A stretch of DNA of 64,000 nucleotides from Scolanthus callimorphus (lineage: Eukaryota > Cnidaria > Anthozoa > Actiniaria > Edwardsiidae). How positions within the stretch are numbered: position 1 is the first letter of the stretch; every line of letters begins with the position of its first letter. A program made the translations under genes and the position numbers. The stretch lies in NCBI GenBank assembly GCA_033964015.1, contig CM066924.1, positions 1,860,001-1,924,000 of the forward strand. The letters run 5' to 3'. Shown one piece after another: positions 1-9,700 of the stretch. The notes beneath the pieces are model-generated. The model was not told the origin of the DNA, searched no databases, and worked only from the letters and a program-made list of their open reading frames with translations.

Positions 1-243
1 TACCGCTGTATGAATGCATTGCTACGCGACCTCAAAATTCACTGTAACGATGGGCGATTGGCGATTTTTAGCTGTCAATCAAACCAAAACGTTAGATTCA
101 GCTACTCATTCGGTGATCCTTTGGCTTTCTGTCCTAGAATTTCTAACTTTCTGACTCAAGAAAATTGACATTACAATTTCTTTGCTGAGAATCGCAAATC
201 GCAACCGTGAATTTTGAGGTCGCGTAGCAATGCATACAGTGGT
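1..243. mobile_element. MITE, family 1, copy 1 (may be cut by window start)
   Basis: The first ~40 bases and the last ~40 bases are inverted copies of each other, built around GTATGCATTGCTACGCGACC and its complement. No coding capacity. The same termini recur at 785-1065, so this is a non-autonomous inverted-repeat element. The left end coincides with the window edge. Confidence 0.75.
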
Positions 244-784
244 CTAGTGGTAATACGATTGTAATGATCGCTGTGAACTTTGCGTCATCAACACACGTAC
301 TCAATGAACCTCAGCTGTAAGCTCACACATACGATGAAGTACAAAAATACTGTCCAAGAAAGTCGAACTTCTATAAATTTGATAAAAATATATTGAATTT
401 GAACACAATTCAACCTCGTAGATGAAGTTTTGTTTCACGTGTTTGGCCTCATGCACTTTTAATAGCTTGTTGGTAATTTTTTTAGCTATTCCAAAGCATA
501 TACACAGATATACATGACTACAAACTGAATTTTCAGCGAGAGACAGGCTGAACTGATATGTAAACGCTCTAATTAGAGATGTCAACCCACACGGTAATGA
601 GCACTTTAGTGGATTAGTACTTAAAATAGTGACCATTCTCATTTTAGAATACGTATTTATGCCTTTGTTTTCGCATAAAAAGTTTGAATAGAAAAAAAAA
701 AGTTTACGGTTGGCTAATTTTTTTGAGGCTTTTAGCGAACACCAAGCCTAAAAAAATGGCAACGATACAATTTTTTTTTTTGGC
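244..784. other. intergenic, nothing recognised
   Basis: No exon, RNA gene or element was recognised. A short stretch near 250-280 (ATTGTAATGATC then GTGAACTTTG) recurs near 3935-3960, probably a fragment of a dispersed repeat. Confidence 0.5.
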
Positions 785-1065
785 TACCGTATGCATTGCA
801 ATGCGACCTCAAAATTCGCTGTAGCGGCGGATTGGTGATTTTACGCAAGAAATTGTAACGTTTATTTTCTTGAACCAAAAAGATAAATCTTCGAGGCAAG
901 GAAGCCCAGGGGATAGCTTTGAACCATTTTGGTTGATTTGGCAATCAATTTTGACCTGACTAAATCCAGCGTTTTGGTTTGATTATATATAACGCCGGCT
1001 AAAAATCGCCAATCGACCATCGCAACATTGAATTTTGAAGTCGCGTAGCAATGCATACAGTGGTA
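785..1065. mobile_element. MITE, family 1, copy 2
   Basis: Same inverted termini as the element at 1-243, here complete, bounded by TA on both sides (TACCGTATGCATTG on the left, CAATGCATACAGTGGTA on the right). The TA duplication suggests a Tc1/mariner-type mobiliser. The interior differs from copy 1 and has no ORF. Confidence 0.8.
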
Positions 1066-1437
1066 AGAATTCGAATCAAGATTTGCTTCTTTTTTTTCTA
1101 GTAGGCAATCAATGCAATGGAAGGACTAACTCTTCAATGAAAGTAATCCTACTTCTCTACTTTAATTAGTGTGCATCACATCAGTGAGCAGTATAAATTT
1201 TTTACTAAAATCTGTTATAGCTAATTGATCTGACGGTTTACTCGCGGTTTACTCCAAGTTCTCTCGTATCGATTCAATAGTGTGAATCAATCCTGTCCAT
1301 CAACTTCGATTCATTGCTTTATATATAGCACATTTCGTTATGCACTACCGCCATCATCGTACGCTTCCCACTGCATTTTGGACCTTTTTATCGCGTTTCG
1401 CTATCTCGCCTTTCAATTGGACCATTTTCCCCTTTCG

Positions 1438-2116
1438 CCTTATCTCGCCTTTTTTATTTCGCCCTTTTTTATTTTTCTCGCCTATCTCGTCTTATCTCAC
1501 CTTATCTCACCTTATCTCGCCTTTTCTCGCTTTATCTCGCCTTATGTCGCTTTATCTCGCTTTATCTCGCCTTATTTCGCTTTATCTCACCTTATCTCAC
1601 CTTATCTCACCTTATCTCACCTTATCTCGCCTTATGTCGCTTTATCTCGCCTTATCTCGCTTTATCTCGCCTTATCTCACCTTATCTCGCCTTATCTCGC
1701 CTTGCTCACCTTATCTCATCTTATCTCGCCTTATCTCGCTTTATCTCATCTTATCTCGCCTTATCTCGCTTTATCTCGCCTTATCTCGCTTTATCGCACC
1801 TTATCTCACCTTATCTCGCCTTATCTCGCTTTATCTCATCTTATCTCGCCTTATCTCGCTTTATCTCGCTTTATCTCGCCTTTTCTCACCTTTTCTCACC
1901 TTATCTCGCCTTATCTCGCCTTATCTCGTTTTATCTCGCCTTATCTCGCTTTATCTCGCCTTATCTCACCTTATCTCGCCTTATCTCGCCTTATCTCGCC
2001 TTATCTCGCCTTATCTCGCTTTATCTCGCCTTATCTCACCTATCTCGCCTTATCTCGCCTTATCTCGCCTTATCTCATCTTATCTCGCCTTATCTCGCCT
2101 TATCTCGCTTTATCTA
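1438..2116 (+). repeat. 10-bp minisatellite (TTATCTCGCC)n
   Basis: About 65 degenerate head-to-tail copies of a 10-bp unit TTATCTCGCC, with TTT or ACC variants. Two overlapping open frames of nearly 300 codons read through it as runs of [10 protein letters not shown]; they are a by-product of a repeat that lacks stop codons. The same unit forms a second array at 27575-27830. Confidence 0.9.
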
Positions 2117-2149
2117 AAGTTAAACTCGCGGCGAGATAAGGTCCTAGAG

Positions 2150-2290
2150 AAGGCCACGGCGTTACAACTAAAATCGTTGCATCACGACCCGTGTTTTTGG
2201 CTTTGCTGTTCCGTCAGTCAAATATTATGAGCCAATCTTGCCTAATGCAGTCGCCTGGCTTTCCGTCGCGAGTAGGTTAGGAGTAGGCTC
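2150..2290. mobile_element. half copy of the inverted-repeat element seen whole at 20735-21022
   Basis: Contains CGTTGCATCACGACCCGTGT, TTTGCTGTTCCGTCA, GAGCCAAT and GCCTGGCTTTCCGTCGCGA in the same order as the left arm and centre of the complete copy. The right arm is missing. Confidence 0.65.
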
Positions 2291-2304
2291 TCGCGTGTTT
2301 CAAC

Positions 2305-2415
2305 AATAAGATTAAATTATTGAATGAGGTTGAGCATGACATCGTAAGTTTGGAAAACTGTGTTATCAAAGGCTGAGGCAGATAACACAGGCACGAAGTT
2401 TTTCCAACTCATGAT
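2305..2415. repeat. imperfect hairpin element
   Basis: Left arm GAGCATGACATCGTAAGTTT / GGAAAACTGTGTTATC is mirrored by GATAACACAGG ... TTTTTCCAACTCATGATGTC. The arms of ~40 bases meet around a short GC-rich centre. Non-coding. Confidence 0.6.
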
Positions 2416-2477
2416 GTCATGCGAAAACCGAATTCAACAACTACAACAACTGTTTTATGATACATTTTAAAGAAGAC

Positions 2478-2797
2478 AAATTCCAGAGCTCTGCGGCTCG
2501 TCACTCGTGGGGGGAGGCTCTGGTGACATCTACCTACACATGCGCAGAAGAAAATAGTAATTTTATGCCTCACAATTACTACTAGAGCGTTCAAGTCGAA
2601 CGCATAGGTTGAAAGACGACTAGGAAACGAATGCCAGTGTTATTTTTGAAAGACACGTTTTTATATTAAGCGAGATTAAGCTACTTTTATGTACGCGTGC
2701 GCGCCATTTCAGCCAATCAGCGAAGGCCCTCAAATGGATGTCACCAGAGCCTCCCTTGCGAGGCGACGAGCCGGGAGCTTGGGTTCGAGAATGAGAC
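2478..2797. mobile_element. inverted-repeat element, family 2 (GAGGCTCTGGTGACA), copy 1
   Basis: Ends are inverted copies of a ~50-base terminus containing CCAGAGCTC, CGGCTCGTC and GGAGGCTCTGGTGACATC. Other copies lie at 24286-24507, 46745-46965 and 57990-58178. The outer edge GGTTCGAGAATGAG resembles a polymerase III B box only superficially. Confidence 0.7.
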
Positions 2798-2994
2798 AAA
2801 TTGAAACGATGCCAAATGTTTAATTTATCCAAAATGGCTTTGTTTTCAATTGACATGCTAAATGCAATATCTGCTGCGGGCATAGCATTTAGTATGTCAT
2901 GTTCACGCGGCATTGAGCAGAATTGAGTGTGTGCTCTCTACCAATCAGATTTGCGATGGCGAGTTCAATTAAGCAATAAAAGTACTTTGCGCGT

Positions 2995-3130
2995 GCTCTC
3001 TGCTTTCTTACAAACACGAGGGGGATGTTGGGAGAACTGATCAAAACTTGAAAGACACGAGCCGAAGGAGAGTGTCTTTCAAGTTTTATCAGTTCGACCA
3101 ACATTCCCCGAGTGTTTGTAATAACATACA
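2995..3130. repeat. long hairpin (foldback)
   Basis: ACAAACACGAGGGGGATGTT plus AACTGATCAAAACTTGAAAG is followed after a short spacer by their reverse complements, giving two ~50-base arms. ACAAACACG recurs at about 3176-3184 beside ACCAATCAGAATGC, so a larger mobile unit may extend there. Confidence 0.65.
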
Positions 3131-3734
3131 CACGCGCGACAGCGTTGCGTGACAATCGTGTTTCTCAGGTCTCTTACAAACACGCTTTTTAACCAATCAG
3201 AATGCGCACATTCACAATACAACATAGGTGTTATTTTCTAATGTATAATAAAGGATTTGGGCCACTGAGAAACATCGCAATTCGCTGCACTCACTCGTGT
3301 GATATCAAATTTGAACACTCGTTTAATATCCCCTCCCCCCCGTGCGGCCATGTAATATCCTCTATCTACGCGTTTTTACTGTATGACTGACAAGTAAATT
3401 CAAGCAAATTAATCTTTAACTTATTTTTTAATCGCGCGGGGTCGCTATAAGAACAACAGCATAAAAAAAGATAATCAGATTGCGAACCATCTTTCCCGTT
3501 CCAATTCCTTCATGATCCGCCTCATGTGAATAATGATTAACATGGAATTAAGGTCAGATAATATTGCTCGGTTCTCAGTCATCTGTTTCAGTGACCTCTC
3601 GAGCAGTAAAGTGGCCACATTATAATCTCTGTTGATATTCAAATTGGGTCAGCTGTATTCTGTGTATTGCCCACAGATAAAAAAAATCCTAGCTACGGCT
3701 TGGTCAATGCATTTCTGTGAAACGCTATGGACAA
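3131..3734. other. intergenic, upstream of the D-cysteine desulfhydrase-like gene
   Basis: No exon was recognised. This stretch should contain the promoter and 5' UTR of the gene starting at 3735, but no TATA box or other element could be assigned. A further 5' non-coding exon is possible. Confidence 0.4.
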
Positions 3735-6700
3735 ATGACCCCTTATATACCACCATCCTGGGCTAAGAGCTTGAAATATATTCCTTCTCATTACATAGAG
3801 GTAGGCAAACGGACAAAGTAAGCCAATATTATCCCCTGTGGCAAGAAAAACCCTATCTTTGTTTTGCTATGTGTAAGCGCTTGAAACAGGCATTTTTGAT
3901 AGACTAGACGGTTCGCTTTGTTATCTGTAAATATGATTGTAATGATCTATGTGAACTTTGATGTTTAAAGAACCGGCCTTTTATCAATTCGTCAATGCAA
4001 CCTCGACAGAGATACTACATAGATACATACATAGAGAATAATACATACATGGGCGCGTTTGGATATGTAATTCATCTTCAAGTAGTGTTCAATTTGATAT
4101 TGCACGAGTGAGCGCAGAGAAGATAAATTTCGTCTCCAAGTGCCCATGTGTTATTCTGTTTATTATATTTTTTTCATTGTGAAATTTTTACATTTGATGA
4201 CTTTTCACGATAGTGGGAATAGTACTTTTTCGCACGTACGAATAGATACGATATCTCTCAGTGGCAGAAATCATAATAAAACACTATAGTTTTATTTGGC
4301 TATTTTTGCCTCATGGCTAAATACCGTTTACTAGCTAAATGATCAGTTGGTAACATGTAAAGTACTGTCTATTCAGACAGACTTCTCTTGGAAGATAAGG
4401 ATTTAAACCAGTTTAATTAAACCACCTTTAAACTAGTTTAAGCGGCGGTGTGAATCGGGTATAGAGAAATAGGCGGTGTGAATGGGTATTAGAGAAATAA
4501 CAGTAGTAACCTTGAATCAGTCATCCTGTGCAACCGATGTTATTTCACTGCTCTCTCCTCTATATAATATGGTAGGTAGGAGACTTCGAAACCACCACCC
4601 GAGCGAAACAGCCATAATTTGAAAAGAAATGCTCAAATCCACTCAAAATCGCCACCATCTGAACGATAGCGAAGAGATAGCACTATATCTGACTATATAT
4701 TTATCTCTTCAAGTCGACGGTGCAGAACGTGTTTTTGAGGAATTTCAGGTCAAAAGATTTGTTCATTCCACGTCCATTTGTGCCGTACTAGTTTGACGAA
4801 TTAGGCGTACAGAAAGTCGTTGATAAACACCTCCATTCGAACGTCTAGAATCAAGCGATCACGTAATAGATTCAAAACAGACTGTCCACGCCTCTCATCC
4901 TGCTGATTGGCGAACGTAAAAAGCGAAAGCATAAAGCGAACCGTTTTGAAAAACAGCATTGGGGAGGGGGAGGTATCTAATAGTGTGGGTGTCCCTTTAT
5001 ATCTGATGAAAGTCCATGTGTCATTGATCGCCAACTCAAGGTTGTTATGGCCGGGTTTGTTATTTTTAGAATATCTTACACGGCATACAACAAGCACACT
5101 TGCTACAGGTCTCACAATAGCGCGGAAAAACCGTATGAATAATAAAATATTCCAGCACTTTAGAAGGTCAAATTAGAAGGTCAAATTGTGTTGTGTTTTA
5201 GAGCACTTATCGAGTATGAAAATCCAGTGTTGTTTCTTGTAGCCGACTGCGAGAGATAACAACATTGTGTAGTTCACGCTCAAAACGCACGGAAAAATTT
5301 GCGAACTTGCAGTGTTCGACATCGTTCTTTGGCCACAATTTTTTTCTCGGCCATGACCTGGTGAATGGTTAAAAAACACACAGGCAGCCCGCGTGGATAA
5401 AAAATTCTTTTAATTATATTTTTGTCTACAGCTTGCACAGCGCAATACCCCTATCCATCCGTGGTCACCCCCTGGGTTGCCTAGCAACTTTGCTCTGAGT
5501 ATTAAGCGAGATGATCTAACAGGCTCAACGCTATCTGGTAACAAGGTATATTGGAAGGTGCACATACTAAACAAGTATTCCTGGAGCCCGAATGAGTTCT
5601 CTGAGTCAATAGTCCATGAGGCCGAAGGCTGAATTGGCTCAGAGGCCATGAGGGCGAGAGGAATAATTGTTTTCGTCAAATCACACTAATAGGTCAATTT
5701 GTATAGCCCAAAACGTTTTCTTGTCTGGTCATTTGCTATTTTCTGGCTTTTACATCCCGCACTTTTCGCTACTAAGTAGGCTTATAGTCCACTAGCAGCT
5801 CAACCAATCAGAACGCAGCATTAACAATAGACCAATAGAAGTGTGATTTGACTAATTAACAATTAGACCTCGAGGCCGAATGTGCTATGATGAATAGACC
5901 ATGAGGCCGAAGGCCGAATGGTCTATTGATATCATAGCACATGAGGACGAGAGGTCTAATTGTTTTAGTATAAAACCAACTAGTTGGTCGTTTTGGCAAT
6001 GAATTCCATTATTTTATGTTAAAAAAATCAAGTTTTTCCAAAGAAAGGTGGTGGTTTTGCCAGGCACGGTCTATCACTAATAGACCATTAGTAGCTCAGC
6101 CAATCAGAATGCAAGATTTGTAATAGACCATTAGTTGGTTTATACTAAATACTATTATCCTCCGCGCAGTCAACGATCGATGATTGAAGAGAAAGAAAAC
6201 AAAATGGCGGCCGAAAAAAATGGCCTTCTCCCGTCTCCTCCTCCCTCCATTCCGCTCCCCCCCCCCCCCCCCCCCACACACACACACTTCCTTTGCTTAT
6301 TTTGGTGGCCTTTTCTGCAGTCCTTGCTTGTGTCCTCATTATCGAACCCAAACCCATCAATCCCTTCCTTCCATCCCTCCCTAGCTGGCTGCCTCACACC
6401 TACCCTTTCTACTTTACAGGGACGGCGGGACAGTTTTCAAAATTTGGGGGGGGGGGGGGGGGCTCACTAGTTGATAAGACTGTATGCAAAAATGGGGGTA
6501 CTAAATTTAGTGTAAATGTATGAAAACTTGATGAAATATTCATCCCCTCCCCCCCCCCTAACCCGCTCCACGCCGTCCCTGCTTTAATGCCATTCTAGCT
6601 TCCATTCTTAAACATTATTGCTATTTTAATTTTTTTATTGCCGCAGGTGCGAAAGTTGGAGTTTTTCTTTGCGGATGCAATAACTAAAAACTGTGATACT

Positions 6701-9700
6701 ATAATCACCTGCGGAAACCAACAATCCAATCACTGTCGTGCGACAGCTGTTGCGGCAAAGGAGCTTGGGATGGAATGTTATCTGCTACTACGAAACAGAG
6801 AAAATCAGGTAACTATTATTTTTACGACTGTGACATCATTTTACCATATTATAAGGCTGACATTCACAGGACATTTCTGCAGAAACCTATCCATGTGAAA
6901 AGCTGAATTTCCCAAGGCACACGCATGGGAAGTGTTCGGAATTCTCATGGATAGCCATTTCTGCAGAAATTGCCTGATTGAGTGCACAGGGTGCAGATAT
7001 GTAGCAGTATAAAGCTACTATAAAACAGAGAAAATGAAGCAACTTTTAATAAATTTAGCAACACTCCAAAATGTTCGCAATTTTTTGACCGGCAGGGTCA
7101 GGCCCCGTTTCTCGAACACGCTACAATTCTAGAGCTTCTTCTTTAACGAATTACGTTAGTTTTTATACGAATTTTTTGAGCACCTGAAAACTCAGATGAA
7201 AAACAAAGAAAGCTTTACAGGAGAAGCTGCTGCTCACCGAGATTTTGGGGGTGAATTTTCGCCGAGTTGAGGGTTTGAATAAAGGTAGTGTAGGAGGGAC
7301 CGAATTAGCCCCCATTTTTGGGAGGAGTTGATTGGTATGACCAATCTATTTTTGGTATCCTGCTTTCTTTTGTTCGCGATATAACAACATAGGCATAGTT
7401 TACAGTGCTGCTAACTCACCGGGACCACCTCAAGATAATTTAAACATTCAGATTTGCATTCATGCACCAATCCTATAAGCTTCGTCATTGCTCTGTGATA
7501 GAGTCCTCTTGCTGAGCTAGTGGAAAAATGTCAGCTTCAAGCTCATAGGAAGTGTGCAAAGACTGCAGGGTTATTGACAAATAAACCTGGGGTCTCAGGT
7601 ATATTAAGGCATGGGTGCTTTTCACAAAAATGCGAAAAAACACTGAAAAAAATTCCCCAGGCTAGATAAAATGTCTTGCGCAGAATGTTTTTCGTTAAGG
7701 TTGCTCTACCCGGTGAGACGTTTCATTTGATGTATTTGGTAACCATGTCAACGGGTTGCGTGACTTGTAAGAGCGTGACAAAGCCACAATTTTCTTTCAG
7801 GTCTCTGCATTCGACGGGGGTCATACCAATGGTTTCCCAATAGGTATATTATGACCGGTGTCGGGCGTACATTACCATTGCAACGAGGCGTGCTGGCCAA
7901 GTTATCCTCATTTTAAGTAAATGAGAGGTATCAAATTACATCATCACAAATATAGCTATTCGAAAAAACATTTCCAGGCAGCCTCGTTAGATCAATAATG
8001 TAGACTAGATAACAAACACCATCACACACTCAGGTGAACGATTTAACTTATCCCCATCGAACAGAGGCCATTTGCCAAGAAATTTAATTTAAGGTCAGAG
8101 GTCATACATTTGTTGCCATAGAGACCAACATTGGTGAAAATGATTGAGAATGACCAAAGGTATTGAAATGCAAATGATTGGATCCCTCAGAGGCATTGGT
8201 TTAGAGATAGACTACCCCTCTCAGTTTTAAGACAGCCATTTTGGATTTGGCTTCCACCCAGGCCTTAAGTTACCTGAGGTGGTCCCGGTTGAGTTAGCAG
8301 CACTGTAAGAGTGTCAAAATCATAGTTATTCGAATGTTTGCAGATCAGAATGATATTCCCACCACCACGGCTTTGATTCGTCTATGGACTCATTCACTCA
8401 TGTACGCACGCACGTAGACGATAACTACTAGTCTACAGTGCCCTTTGCAAGGGCGCACAGAAATTGTTATGGACAATTTCTATTGGGAAGTAAAACACGG
8501 GCAACAAAAACGCTCAACTTGTCTCGCAACATTGTTGCAAAACGAGTTGAAGAGCGATGCTGCGCGTTTTACCACAAGACCAAATTGCCCTGCAACAAAT
8601 CAAGAATAGATCAAAACTAAAATATTAACATTTTAGTAGCCTGAGTATCAGGCGGAATTTTATTTTTCTGTGAGAAAATGAGAGAGGAAAGGGTCCTGAT
8701 ACTCAGGCTAACATTTTAGCTGCAACACAAGCAAGAGTTTATTGCGAAGAAAATGTAGTTTGGAGCTAAATAATATTTGTGTGACTTTTTGTTTGATTGT
8801 CAAAAGTAACAGGACTAGTCTGAGCAGGTGAAATTTGAGATGAAAATCACAGATTTTTGAATGTTGTTTTAGCCAGTTAGAAAGCAATTAAAAAAAAACA
8901 AATTTCAGATAAATAAATTAGGTCTAGCAGTCTTTCCATTTGCAAAATATCAAGAAATTTTAATCACCTAAACTTTCTTTAATTTTAGCCTAGGCTAATA
9001 CCTTAAGTGAAGACAGTAAAAATAAAGCAGTGGGAGTGGGAACCACCACCTTTCCCATTGGACCGCTTTTACCGATACATGTTTAAGATTGCTTTTAAAA
9101 ATATCGCATTGGTTTATTATTGGTTTCAGGAACCAACTGTCAGTTACCATGGAAACATGATGATTGATCGACTTATGGGCAGTCGTATTGTGCTTGTTCC
9201 TGATGAAACTATGAACCAGGACTCAGAAAAAGGATGGAACACCTTGCAAACAAGCTAAGGTATTATTTGCTGCATGGCGCAAAGGGGACGAAAAAGAGAA
9301 TTGACTAGGCCTCCCCATTTATCTCAAGCCAGGAGTCCATTTCCTTGGTGGACTTTCCTAGGTAAAGGTAATGGACGCCTGGCTTGAGATAAATGCTGGC
9401 CACTCTGACAACAAAATACTCAAATCGCAATCCAATTCCACCCTCTTGATATAACAGGTCAAAACAACCTAATTGCAATTGTCTAAAAATCTGAAAGTTT
9501 TTCTATTAATCTGGATTTTGATTACTACGGGCAAATGACACTGTGTTTTTTCACGTTTTTTTTTTACTTATTCTATGTTGCGAGAGCCTCTTTAATAATC
9601 TCCATGCAACTCAGTTATTTTTTACAGCCGATTGCGTTTGAGCGTTTTACCCTAACAGTTCGCACGTTATGTTTGAACGTTTGAAAGTTGCGTTTCTAGG

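Noticed and set aside
1282..2230. Two overlapping ORFs of ~290 codons rich in Leu, Ser, Ile
   Set aside because: They are readings of the 10-bp minisatellite in different frames; peptide periodicity follows the DNA repeat.
4801..5176. Overlapping ORFs of ~90-104 codons on both strands
   Set aside because: They lie in intron 1 of the desulfhydrase-like gene, resemble nothing known and have no splice support.
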